Source: Lathyrus oleraceus (lineage: Eukaryota > Streptophyta > Magnoliopsida > Fabales > Fabaceae). Taken from it: DNA of 64,000 nucleotides. Positions 12,622 to 23,033 of the stretch are shown here, in pieces (position 1 is the first letter of the stretch; each line of letters starts with the position of its first letter). The DNA lies in contig NC_066583.1 in assembly GCF_024323335.1 (NCBI RefSeq), positions 272,808,916 through 272,872,915 on the forward strand. The letters run 5' to 3'. Made by a program: the position numbers and the translations under genes. The notes below the pieces were generated by a model. It worked only from the letters and a program-made list of their open reading frames with translations. It did not search any database and was not told the origin of the DNA.

Positions 12622-13264
12622 CACATTATAGTTGGAGACAAATAAAAAAACAAAAGTAAGTGACATGGTTAAGCCACTTCTTTTCCATCTTTATCTCATG
12701 ACTTCGTCCTTTTAGTTTTCAATTGTCCATTCAATTTAGCTTATATTAGTTGTTTATCTCAAAGTCTAAATTGACACATAATTTTCACTCTTTATTCTTT
12801 TGTTATATAAGACTAAATTATGAAACATATAATTAGTACATACTACGAGTCAGATGGATTTTATTACATTCAGACCTCACCTACAAATGTTTTCACTTCT
12901 ACTACAAGATTTTCAAATTTTCTTCACTGTTAATTAGGTCATCGAAGTCTAAAAAATTTCAAAGTTATGATTCCTCACTTTTTGCCTTAATAATACTCAT
13001 CAATATGTTAATTATCTTTTTGTTGTAGTTTGTTTTGATGTATGAGAACTAAGTCGAGCCACTTCAATTGTAAGACCTATATATTTTTGTCTTTATTAGA
13101 TGTATGTGAATTTATTTACTAAAGGATATTTCAAAACTATGATATGTATTTCAAAATCTCTTGTTTCAATTATTACATCCATGTCTATCATTGACTACTC
13201 ATATCCATCTTTTCACATGAAGTTACCTAGTACTCATCTCTTGCAAATTTATCATCGTCGTCTA

Positions 13265-13475
13265 TGTTGGGGGAGTTTTTCACTATGGAGCATTGAATAT
13301 TGTGGGGCTTCTTCTTTTAGAGCAACATCTTTGTGAGAGACACACCACATATTCACCCAAAATCTTAAGGTGATAGATGTGTGGGTTCTCTCACTTATAA
13401 ATGCTCAAGTCTCCATATTACCAACCAATATGGGACTATTTATCCACACTACTCACACTTGATACATTCTCAACA
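13265..13475 (-). repeat. 3' LTR of the TRIM
   Basis: 211 bp, TGTTGGGGGAG at its plus-strand left end and TTCTCAACA at its right end. It differs from the other LTR by scattered substitutions over its length. Confidence 0.85.
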
Positions 13476-13487
13476 CTCCCCCTCAAG
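13476..13487 (-). other. Polypurine tract of the TRIM
   Basis: The minus strand reads CTTGAGGGGGAG directly before the LTR start, the usual position for plus-strand priming. Confidence 0.7.
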
Positions 13488-13673
13488 TGTGAGTCCACAA
13501 AGCCCCCCTCAAGTAAAAGCTCTTCTCTCTTCCACAAATTCTTGTATCGAACGAAATGTTTCTTATTCACCACACTGGTGCCATTGACACTCTTCAATGG
13601 AACGTTTCTTATTCACCATCATAACGCTGTTGACTTTTGATACAAGTAATCCTAGTCCCTTTGTGAAACCAAA

Positions 13674-13686
13674 GGCTCTGATACCA
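13674..13686 (-). other. Primer binding site of the TRIM
   Basis: The minus strand reads TGGTATCAGAGCC, complementary to the 3' end of initiator tRNA-Met, one base from the LTR end. Confidence 0.85.
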
Positions 13687-13687
13687 T

Positions 13688-13898
13688 TGTTAGGGGAGTT
13701 TTTTACTAGGGAGCATTGAATATTGTGGGATTTCTTTTTCTAGAGCAACATCTTTATGAGAGACACACCACATATTCACCTAAAACCTTAAGGTGATAGG
13801 TGTGTGGATTCTCTCACTTATAAATGCTCAAGTCTCCACATTACCAACCAATGTGGAACTATTTATCCACACTAGTCACACTTGATACATTCTCAACG
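13688..13898 (-). repeat. 5' LTR of the TRIM
   Basis: 211 bp direct copy of 13265-13475, next to the primer site and the right target duplication. Confidence 0.85.
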
Positions 13899-13903
13899 GT
13901 CTA

Positions 13904-14574
13904 TGTCTTCCTCCTAATGCACATCCTACAAAAGGTCAAAGTGACTTATCTACTACCTAAGTTTCTATTCTACTTCAAAATGTTCATGCCACATCTAATG
14001 ACTTTTTTTATTCATTAAATAGAGGTGCACACACGTAATTCTTATTTTGTTTATAATTTTCTCAATTATCATATTTCACATTATACATTTGTTTCTAACT
14101 TTCTACTATTTCTTCTACCATTATTCTTAAGTCTTTGCATACAACTCTTTCTTATTGAGGTTGGCAACAAATTATGATAATCTTAGAATTTAATTAGAGA
14201 ACGACACTTGTGTCACCTCTTCTAGAAAACCTTATTTTTAAATCAGATCAAAACAAAATATTTTTGTCATAACTTACATGTTTACATTCATTCATTTAAT
14301 TAATTCATACCTTAATTTAACTTTTAAAACTAAATATGTTCACCATAATTTTCTATGTCACAAATATTAGTACTATATGTTATGATCATTAAAAAAATCA
14401 CATTATATGTAGCATTTTTTAGTAAATAGATAAAGATCCAAACTCAAATTAGAGTGTCTAGCTTAGCAAAATTTAATTAATATTATATTAAAAATATAAA
14501 AAAAATATTCATTTTGAGACAAATTTCTTTAGTTACATAGACTCTTATTTTAAAATAGGAGGGAACAGTAGTTT
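13904..14574. other. A/T-rich sequence, no gene seen
   Basis: Up to about 14035 it may be the last Copia fragment. Beyond that is A/T-rich sequence with no open frame of interest, RNA gene or clear repeat boundary. Confidence 0.35.
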
Positions 14575-14942
14575 TAAGACATAATTAGTTCTTAGGACCC
14601 TTAATTTTAAGCGAAGTTTTGTATTGGTCTCATAATTAAAAAAACGTTACGTATTTATATCTTAACTTCTCTTCCGTTAAATTATTTGGCCCCTTCCGTT
14701 AGTTAGAGTGAGAAAACATTAAGTATGGACAAGGTGGCAGGCCAGGTATGCAATCATTCAAGTTAACACTCAGTTATTGTGTTATAAACCATTTAGGATT
14801 CGTGTTTTCCCAATCTTCATCTTCCTCCTTCGTTTTTCACTGTTCATATATCCATCTTCCATTGTGCATTCGTATGTCCATACATACATCTTCCATCGTG
14901 CATTTTTATTCCTTCATCTTTCATTAGTGTTTTGATGTCAAG

Positions 14943-15317
14943 AATGCAAGTAGTGCTTCAATCACAAGCTTTGGTACATCTGAATTTGTGCTTCGTAGAA
15001 ACAAGATAATGAAGTGTTTTTGCCAAGATGATAGTGTTCTTCGTACTATTAGTGATGTGAATAGTGTCAACTATGGGAGAAAATTTTGGGGTTGTAGAAA
15101 TTACAAGTATCACATGGGCAAGGGTTGTAATTTATTCAAGTGGTTAGGGGATGAATTTGTTGATGAAAGGGATTTGAAGCTTGAAAGACAAAAGAATAAA
15201 ATTAACAAATTTAAAAATGAGATTATCCACACTAAAGGATGGTTGAAAATGACCATTGTGGTTGGTATGTTGAGTTTAGGGTTGAACCTTGTGTTCGTAA
15301 CAAAGTATTTCAATTAG
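14943..15317 (+). pseudogene. GRF-type zinc-finger protein with C-terminal membrane-like helix, start damaged
   Basis: The frame opens upstream with a Ser/Thr-rich stretch (NASSASITSFGTSEFVLRRN) but has no ATG in frame before 15008. An upstream ATG at 14935 is out of frame, so a small indel or a lost start is likely. The GRF finger is clear: CFC, then about 21 residues with NYGRKFWGCRNY, then GCNLFKW. It is followed by a charged helix (about 30 residues) and a hydrophobic C-terminal helix ending FVTKYFN. GRF fingers bind single-stranded nucleic acid in other proteins. Similar small GRF proteins accompany MULEs in plants; their role there is unknown to me. Confidence 0.7.
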
Positions 15318-15499
15318 GATTAAGGTAATTTAGTGTTTTATTTTCACAATATGAATGTAATCTTTTGTTTATTTAATGAAGAATGTTAGTGTTTGTTTTA
15401 ACAAAGTGTTATGTTTGTACATTATTCATTTGTTTTAATACTGATACATAACTTGATAAAAGCTGGAACAAAATATAACTTGGTAAAATGCATATCTAT

Positions 15500-15785
15500 A
15501 ATATTCCAAAAAGTGATACAAAAAGGCATTATAAGCCATTATCATTAAGCCATTATAAAGAATATTAATAACATTACAAAAAGGCATTACGAGTCATTTT
15601 CGATAAGCCATTACAAGGCACTAACATAATATTACTGAAAGGCATTATAAGCCATTGTCAATAAGTCATTATAAGGCACTAAAATAACATTAAAAAAAGG
15701 CACTATAAGCCACTGTCAATAAGTCATTATAAGCCACTAAAATAACATTACAAAAAGTCATTATAAGACATAACAAACATCACAA
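15500..15785. repeat. Imperfect short tandem repeats (GCCATTATAAGGCATTA-like)
   Basis: About eight variants of CATTATAAGCCATT / ATAAGGCACTAAAATAAC in a row, spacing roughly 30-45 bases, between the two convergent MULE genes. No coding potential. Confidence 0.6.
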
Positions 15786-15791
15786 AAAACA

Positions 15792-16279
15792 TTAAGGTTG
15801 ACTTGAAATAGACTTCTCACCCTTTTGAAGTTTTTTTTTCTTTTTGGGTGGTGGTTGACTTGAAATTGTTGGTTGTGGTGGCTGACTTGAAACTGTTGGT
15901 TGTGGTTCTTGAGTTGAGGCTCCTTCTGCTACTTGAGTTGGAGGTACCACTGGTTGTGGCAGTTTACAGGTGGTCTTGTTGTGACCTTCTTTGTGGCAAC
16001 GACTGCACTTGATTCCATGGTTTGCCCTTTTCAAGTGTGTCCCATCCCTCATCATTTATCCAACTTCTATATTCCTCTTTTTCTTGGGTCTTCTAGGTTT
16101 TGTCTTTATTGGTGGTGGCTGGAAATCAACAACATCATATTTAGTCCACAAAGTTTCCCCATTAACTAGATAAATAACTGGTGAATAGTAAGCTTCATAA
16201 AGTTCCTTCTTACAACAGTCGGGTACAAAATCATCAATTTGTAAATGTTCATCCTTCATGCATGACATTGCATGACAGT
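15792..16279 (-). pseudogene. MuDR-type MULE transposase, C-terminal fragment
   Basis: The minus-strand frame begins, at the Athila junction, inside the SWIM zinc finger (residues CHAMSC) and continues through KDEHLQIDDFVPDCCKKELY and a basic PRRPKKKR stretch to a stop at 16056-16058. The same frame then continues, with HLKRANHGIKCSRCHKEGHN (a CCHC zinc knuckle) and a Pro/Gln/Ser-rich tail to about 15792. The in-frame stop between basic stretch and knuckle is a defect. The catalytic DDE region is not here; it should lie on the far side of the Athila insertion. Confidence 0.72.
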
Positions 16280-17713
16280 TGATCGGAAAAATAGCAAGTG
16301 TACTATTTTTACCGATGTAGTAATAAGGAGTTTTATTTCCAAGTATCGATCTCAAGGATTGCGTAGGAATTACTTATTTTAATTTGATTCTATCAGAACA
16401 AAAAGACAATGGTTTGGTTGTTTTGGAATTTATAATCGTAAACACAGAAATAGTAAAAACAATTGATTTAGATAAAAGATGCTAGGGTGAGTGGTTGAAG
16501 TAACCGGTTATGAATTCAGTCCCAATACATATGAAACATTCAATCACCTAACCTCTGGTATGTTCTTACTTAAGTCCTTAAGGAAGAAACTATTAAACTA
16601 CCAATTCTCACTCAAATGTCCATTCAATTAATCATTGGTTTTAATCATACAAAATATCAAGGTTTACGGTGATTTACGAAAGTTACTAGTCCTAGATGAT
16701 GCATTCATAAACCCAATTGTGTGAAAACCCTACCAATCACAATCCTGTTATTGGAAGTCATAGATCAATTTGTATTTGTCCGATACAAAAGCATAATAAC
16801 ATCACACAATTGAATTGAAATACGTAACATAGTAATTAAGAAATCATAGGTTCAAATTCATAACATGTGATAACATCAGGACCACCCCCTAGCATCAGGG
16901 GGTTTAGCCTCTTATAGTACTTAAAGAACTCATAAAGAAGATTAGACATTACAATGAATTAGGAGAGTTTGATCTTCAATGGTTGATACCCTTGAATCTC
17001 GCCGTCTTCAAATCTGTCGTATTCGTTATCTTCTCCAATGCAATGCGTTCGTTCGTCTGTAAAAAGGGTGTCTTCTTCTTTCTCTTCCAAGCCTTCTTAT
17101 AGCTTCAGATGACTCTCTTCCAAGCTAAAGGTCCAAACTACCCTTAATGAGCAGAATCGATTCACACAGCAAAAATTAGGTTTTCCAAGCTGCATTCAAT
17201 CAACACGACCGTGTGGTGGCACACGGGTGGCCGTGTTGTTCTTCAACATTGATTATTTTCAGCATAAGTTACAGTGGCAACAACACGGGTCGTGTCCCTA
17301 CACACGGGTGCCCGTGTTAATGCACTGTTTTAATCAACACGGCCGTGTGGTGGCACACGGGTGGCCGTGTTGATCTCTGTTTTCTGCTCCCTCTCTGCTC
17401 TGCTTGATCAATAACACGGGCAGTGTTGTGGCACACGGGTGCCCGTGTTGACCTGCTGTTTTCTCATATTTTTGTCCTTCAGAGTGTCCAGAACTTCACC
17501 ATTCTTGCTTTTAAACCTGTAACAATAACACTACCAAACGAAGCATAAACGAGATCTTTTTGACATAAACTCGTAATCAAATGCAATGCAATACCAAACC
17601 AACAAAACATGCTAATTGACTCAAATGCAACTAAAAACAACCATAAATCTTACCAAGGTGATGAAAATATGTCGGATTAGCGGCGGGAATTCAATGGAAA
17701 TGGTGACCGATCA
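16280..17713 (-). repeat. 3' LTR of an Athila-type Ty3/gypsy element
   Basis: The ends are TGATCGG...CCGATCA, a perfect 7-bp terminal inverted repeat. The left flank ACAGT (16275-16279) would be the target duplication; its partner should lie right of the window. To the right is a minus-strand purine tract. The LTR is 1434 bp and non-coding, with four ACACGG hairpins near 17201-17450. The element sits inside the MULE transposase frame. Confidence 0.75.
17201..17450. repeat. Four hairpins of the form CAACACGG...CCGTGTTG within the Athila LTR
   Basis: Inverted repeats at about 17201-17238, 17280-17318, 17335-17372 and 17411-17450, each with an inner CACACGGGTG. The first and third are almost identical; the second and fourth differ in the loop. 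They are CpG-rich in an otherwise A/T-rich LTR. Confidence 0.75.
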
Positions 17714-17728
17714 CAACCCCAAACTTGT
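17714..17728 (-). other. Polypurine tract of the Athila element
   Basis: The minus strand reads GACAAGTTTGGGGTT, then G before the LTR TGATCGG. The phrase GAGGACAAGCAATGA...AAGTTTGGGG just upstream is typical of the 3' end of Athila-like elements. Confidence 0.65.
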
Positions 17729-19070
17729 CTCATTGCTTGTCCTCAAGTGATGTATTGAGTCCAAACAAAGGTCACCCCCGAATTCGCTTTCCACAATGCA
17801 ACCTAGTCTTTCACCCTTTGTGTTCTTCCTTTCCAATCGAGTTTCAGGTCTCTCCGATTCAGGCAGTTTACCACATTTCCACATCAGAAACCTCTTCACC
17901 TGCAAGCTTTTCACACACTCACAATATCTCTCAGGGTTAGGTGTGTACACTCACATCACAGTATGCAATACCAACTCTTAACTTTGAATACATTCTAATG
18001 TCACTACCACAACAGATTCCACACACTTTTTGAGGTCTTTTTAGGTTGTAACGGGGCTTGGGTACGGTGGGATAAACAAAAAAAATTGGATAACAAAGGG
18101 TTTTGAACTCGGTAGTCATGTTGTGTGATTTTTCTTTCTCTTTTTTCTGTGCATCACATATACTCTGGGGGTTAATTTCACTTCTCTTGATTCTTTTTCT
18201 ACTCAACTTTTCCGAGCATTTTATATCTGTTAGAATCTACGGTCTCGGCAAGTGCATTTTTCTCTTTTGTTTTTCTTTTCTTTTTTTCTTCTTTTTTTTT
18301 TAAAGAAAATACATACTATTTTCCTTTTTTTTGTATGATCTCATCTTATGCACTTGCCTTCCCTTTCAAGATTTCCACCCCAAACTTAGTTTTATTGCAC
18401 ATCTTGCAATTCACACAATCATACCGAGTTATGACATAAAAAGAAATGGATGATTAAAAGTTAACAGGGGGTTCATGATGAATAATGCTTAAACGTTAAC
18501 ATGGGGTTTACAATGAATAAAATGGCTAAGGCTCAACGGGGTTTACGAAGGGAAACATACATATAGGGATGGCTAGAAAGGCCCTGGCTAAACAAACAAC
18601 TTGCCTCAGTGTGTGTTGTCATGCTGTGACGTGTCAACAGAACATACGCAAAATCAGAGTGATAAAGTCATACCTGGCTGAACTCTCATGTTGATATTTC
18701 ATGTTTGGCTTTTTGTGATCTCACCATGTTGGTTAGCTTGCAAGCTCTGAAGTCTCTTCGTGTTATGTGGTTCTTTCCTGACTTGGTCTTTCCATACCGC
18801 TTTCTTGGTCCGGTGTCCCCAAAATGTGTCCGACTTCTTTTCTCAAGGTTGCATCAACTTCCGGGGTGCCTTATCAGCCTTAGTTTGAGGGGTGTCATTC
18901 ATCCACTACCATTGACCCCGGGCTCGTCCAACCGTTTCTCATCACCCTGTACACACAGTAGGTCCAAAAGAACAGAAAACAAACAAAACAAACAAACATA
19001 CTAATATAATGATAACATAACAAAAACAAAACAAATTAAAATAAAATAAAACATGAAAGGAGAACCCCCC
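17729..19070 (-). mobile_element. Athila 3' non-coding internal region
   Basis: No ORF of interest on either strand; T-rich tracts (18250-18340) are present. It ends at a run of C (19065-19070) where Ogre-1 is inserted. The same element continues at 41732, where the minus strand has the Athila-type signature CATTGGGGTCAATGTTTA then CAAGTAGGGGGG. Confidence 0.65.
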
Positions 19071-20999
19071 TGTCGCACCTCAAAAAATGATGATAATGCG
19101 ATCCCTCGCGATGGGACGCGGAAAAAATGTTAGTTCGAACAGAGTCGCCACCGAACTTTATTTATTCCAATGAAGGAATAGGAAAATATTGAGAAAACCT
19201 TTATAGATAATGGAATAATGGTCGTCGCAACCATATTCGGGTTCGGGAGTCGATTACGCAAGGGGAAGGTATTAGCACCCCTCACGTCCGTTGTACTCAA
19301 CGGGAACCTCTTAGTCTGATTTTGCTATTTGACTGTTAATTGACTGTTTATCTGCTTGCTTCGAGTGATTAGAATTGATGGTAGATATGGATGAAGACCT
19401 CAGGAGGGGGAAATGGGAGGTTTTTTATTAGTGTGCTCGCGAAGATACAGCAATCTCCTTCCTACGTATCCTTATAGTGCAATAAGGAAATCAGAGCATT
19501 CGTAGTTCGGGCTACTACGAATATTTGGTGTGTTTTGTTTTGATGAACGACTGTGTAGGTCGGCGTTCTAACGGCTAAACGCTGGCATGTCTACTCTCGG
19601 GGGAGGCTCTAGCACTGGTTTGTTGTGCGCATTAGAAAGGATTGACAGTGTTCTTTTGGAAGGGTTTTGGTCACGCGGGGGTGACGAGTTGAATTGATGT
19701 GTTTGGGTTTGATTGGTTTCGATCGCTCGGGGCGAGAAGTTAGTTTGATTTGTTTGAGATGTTTTGAAGAACGACGAAAGATTGAGCAATGTGGTGTACA
19801 CCAATCGTCCAATTCTTTCGAGGAGTAATAAGGCGTCCGCCTTCTATTCCTTTTTCATTCAGATTATTTTGAAAGTTTATTTGTGGATGTTGAATACGCA
19901 TGGTAGTGAGGCGTACGCCTCCCACTTGCTTATTCAAGGAATAACGAGGCGTACGCCACCTATTCCCTTATCCAAGTTTATTTAGCGTGTTTTAGTCGGA
20001 AGTCGATAATTTGTGCAATATGGCGTACGCCAATTATCCAAATAATCGAGAGATGGTGAGGCGTACGCCTCCCATCTCTTATCATCCGAAGTTTAATTTA
20101 AAAAAAAAAGATATGTTTGGATATTGTATTTGATTTGTATTTTGAATTGGTAGGTTTGGAAAGGTCGATGATTTGAGTTTATTCGATTGTGGTTTAATTG
20201 GGTGACAAGAACTTGCGCAATATGGCGTACGCCAATTATTCAAGTACTTGAGAAATAGTGAAGCGTACGCTTCCTATCTCCTTTTCAACCCAAGTTTATG
20301 AAAAGATATATTTGATTTGAAAAAATGACTTGAATTTGCGTGACTTAAGATTTAATCGGGTGACAAGAACTTGCGCAATATGGCGTACGCCAATTATTCA
20401 AGTGCTTGAGAAATAGTGAAGCGTACGCTTCCTATCTCCTTTTCAACCCAAGTTTATGAAAAAATATATTTGATTTGAAAAAATGATTTGAATTTGCGTG
20501 ACTTAAGATTTAATCGGGTGACAAGAACTTGCGCAATATGGCGTACGCCAATTATTCAAGTGCTTGAGAAATAGTGAAGCGTACGCTTCCTATCTCCTTT
20601 TCAACCCAAGCTTATGTTTAAAAGAAAAATTCTTTTGAAATTGAATGGTTTGGAAAAATGATTTGAATTTGTGTTTATGAAGGAAATGAATTTTGTTTAG
20701 TGTATTATTTCATCTACTCGATTAATCAATAACCAAGTAGGTTTCATTGTAAGAAAGCCCAAGAGTAAGCTATGTGAGGTTGATGGCGATGCTAAGAGCA
20801 ATCGACTTACAAGGGTATTTGAAAGCGGGCTCGATATTGAATCGAGAATTGTAGTTTGTGCTTTTTTGAAATTGAGTGAAATGGTTTTAAGTTGATGGAA
20901 TTTGAAATGATTGTAATGCACCACACATATGAAATCCATAATTTGTACACATGAATAAACAAGCATAGGATAATAATTCATATAAATCCTAAAAGTGAG
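19071..20999 (-). repeat. 3' LTR of Ogre-1, first surviving part
   Basis: 1929 bp, colinear with 36538-38466 of the 5' LTR (same length, only scattered single-base differences noticed). It ends at GTGAG, the target site of Ogre-2. It contains a PBS-like copy (19140-19150), the conserved LTR block (19252-19290) and the CpG palindromes. Confidence 0.88.
19825..20620. repeat. GGCGTACGCC-type palindromes and ~159-bp tandem units in the Ogre-1 LTR
   Basis: Eleven palindromic sites (GGCGTACGCC, AGCGTACGCT and one GGCGTCCGCC) lie in 0.8 kb. From about 20200 they sit in 2.6 tandem units of about 159 bp, each holding one GGCGTACGCC flanked by ATAT/AATT and one AGCGTACGCT. The 5' LTR has the same array at about 37292-38087. 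Confidence 0.8.
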
Positions 21000-22947
21000 T
21001 GTCATACGGTGAACTGGACTTTTTGTGGTTTTAATCGCAATGTCGCGGTTAGCAAGAGTCGCCACCGACTTTTCTTTTATCCAATAAGGAAAGGTGGAAA
21101 AGAACAGGAAAGACCTTAATTTAGATTTTGGGTTCGGGAGGTACATTATACAAAGGGAAGGTGTTAGCACCCTTTGTATCCATGGTTATCCATGGGCTCT
21201 TAATTGCTCGATCACTTATATTATTTTTGTCTACAAAAGTGTTTGTGAATTGTTTGGAAAATTGTTTTGAAAAGAGAATTTAACTTTGTAATGATTCTTG
21301 TATGAATGTATACAAAGTGGTTATCCCGTTTTAGTTTTGAAAATTGTTTAGAAAAATATAACTCGGTAATGATTCTAGTATGAATGTATACCAAGTGGTG
21401 ATTTTCTGAAGGTATTTTGAAAGGTGTGAGGTGTGAAAAAATGTTTTAGGTTGTGAGCCAGCAATTAAGAGTTATACCGACCCAAGGTCTTTACGGGCAT
21501 TTCCTATCCTTATGAGGGTAAAACTGTCCTTATTATTGAGAAATAAGTAGTTTTATCCTTTGGATGTAAAAGGGTCATCGTATGGTCATCGATTGGTCAT
21601 TGAAGGCAACAGTTATGAGGATACCTTAGCATTCGAAGGGACTATCATCATTTAACCGTAGGCAACATCGGAGGGTCATCGAGGGACAAAGTTGTATATT
21701 CGAAGGCAACATCCGAGGGACTATAATTTATTTTATGATGATTTAACCGAAGGGTCTTTGCTAAGGGTATCCCCACATTCGCGGGACATGACCGTAATAT
21801 CGTAATCGTAAGGCAACAAAGAGAGGTCCAAGATCACTTATTCAAAGGCAAAGTTTTACAATTAATTATATAATTAGGATGAAACTCCACATTAAAATTA
21901 TTAAAAATAATATATTAAAAATTAATACATTAGAAATTAATACATTAAAAATTAATTTAGGGTGAAACTCCACAAGGGTATCCCACAAATAAAGTGGAAT
22001 ACCTAGCCAATAACCTTTTCCTGGGATATGTGAACCTTTACGAAACTCAAAAAAAGAGACATGTCAGAACACCAAATCAGGGTGCAATCGAAGATTACAC
22101 CGGAGAAATATCACAACAATAAATAGGATAGGATGAATAATGCATGGCTATGATAAAACATAAAAAAAAACAGAATAGAAAAGTCAGCTACTGTCTCGTT
22201 CGCCTCTGCTTCGCCTAGCGAAGGCCAGGTGAATATTCGCCCCAGGCTCGCCTAGCGATGTGCTAGCGAGCGATCACGGATTTTGAATTTGAAAACAGCC
22301 CCATGTTAGGAACCTTGAATTTTTATGGCATTTAATCACAGGAACAGCATGGTCAAACATTCAGGGTATTCAGGCATATTTAAATTCACATACGAAAGCA
22401 AATTATATATCAACATTTAATCATGATGCATTATATATGCAAATATGGCCAATTGAAAGTATAAACAATAGAGATACGCAAACCTGTTTGCCAATTCAAG
22501 GTTGAAGGGGTTGATCACTTGTGGTATCGGAATGAGTTAGACGGCGGGAATTGGGCGGCGGTGGCTTCGGTGCGGATGGGCTGCTTTCCGGATTTCTTTA
22601 CTCTGAATTCTCCGGGTTGGCAGGGTTCCTATGCCAAAGTTTCTATCCGTCCTTCTCTGTTCTCTCTCTTTCTTTTTCCTCAAGGTTTTGTTCCAAGGAA
22701 ACCTCAGAGTATTTTGCTTCTCTTCCTTCTTTCTCCAGTGAATCTCCCAGTGTAAACTCCAAGTCTAACTCCCCGTCTTTTTCCTCTACTGAAACTTCAG
22801 TATTTATAGACTAATTTTGTGGGTAATGGGCTTGGAATGAGGGAGACCCAAGTCCAAAATAATTTGTTATATTTTATTTATTTATTTATTTTAATTATTT
22901 AATTAATTAATTAATTAATTAAAATTTTTTTTGTTTTTTTTTTTTTT

Positions 22948-22979
<32 letters not shown>

Positions 22980-23033
22980 TTTTTGTTTTTTTTTTTTTTA
23001 GGAAAAATGATGGGTAATTTTTGGGGTATGACA
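21000..23033 (-). repeat. 3' LTR of Ogre-2
   Basis: Ends TGTCATACGG and GGTATGACA. It holds a PBS-like copy (21055-21064), the conserved block (21141-21180), a TTAA repeat and a long T run (about 22895-23000) near the minus-strand start. It differs from the other LTR mainly by transitions and by homopolymer length. Confidence 0.92.

Larger units (their letters stand above)
13265..13898 (-). mobile_element. TRIM (miniature LTR retrotransposon), Copia-type primer site, minus strand
   Basis: Two direct terminal repeats of 211 bp (13265-13475 and 13688-13898) flank a 212-bp non-coding middle, with a perfect 5-bp target duplication GTCTA at 13260-13264 and 13899-13903. On the minus strand the LTR runs TGTTGAGAAT ... 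AACA. Next to the 5' LTR is TGGTATCAGAGCC (initiator tRNA-Met primer site), and before the 3' LTR is the purine tract CTTGAGGGGGAG. There is no ORF, so it depends on other elements. The last base of one LTR appears mutated (G at 13898 where CA is expected). Confidence 0.88.
5990..14035 (+). mobile_element. Highly decayed Ty1/Copia-type retrotransposon, split by later insertions
   Basis: Pieces of one Copia element appear in the right order. A primer-site-like TTGGTATTAGAGCTC lies at 6136-6150 (Copia elements commonly use initiator tRNA-Met, TGGTATCAGAGC). A gag-like start lies near 6228. A zinc-knuckle-like stretch at about 7040-7110 reads, with stops, C-x-K-x-FCYKWFGHYSDYKC. A protease-like WVLD..., followed by EHV, lies near 11140-11180 (compare WVLDSGA...HV). 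LGHRSLK-like and CELS-like residues at about 12930-13080 resemble the pre-integrase and integrase zinc region. Every frame is broken. The parts are separated by the composite element (7228-11037), the MITE (11240-12621) and the TRIM (13265-13898). Each motif is weak; the support is their order and the fit of the insertion junctions. Confidence 0.35.
14575..16279. mobile_element. Left part of a second MULE (GRF zinc-finger gene plus transposase C-terminus)
   Basis: A forward GRF zinc-finger ORF and a convergent MuDR-type transposase end lie together, an arrangement I associate with plant MULEs. The left boundary is a guess: 14575-14700 has the look of a MULE terminal region (GACCCTTAATTTTAAGCG, then CTTCCGTTAA). 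The right part was displaced by the Athila insertion at 16280 and should reappear beyond the right end of the window. Confidence 0.5.

Noticed and set aside
20697..21170. 157-codon minus-strand frame across the Ogre-1/Ogre-2 junction
   Set aside because: It crosses an insertion boundary, has no domain, and half of it recurs in the other LTR copies.
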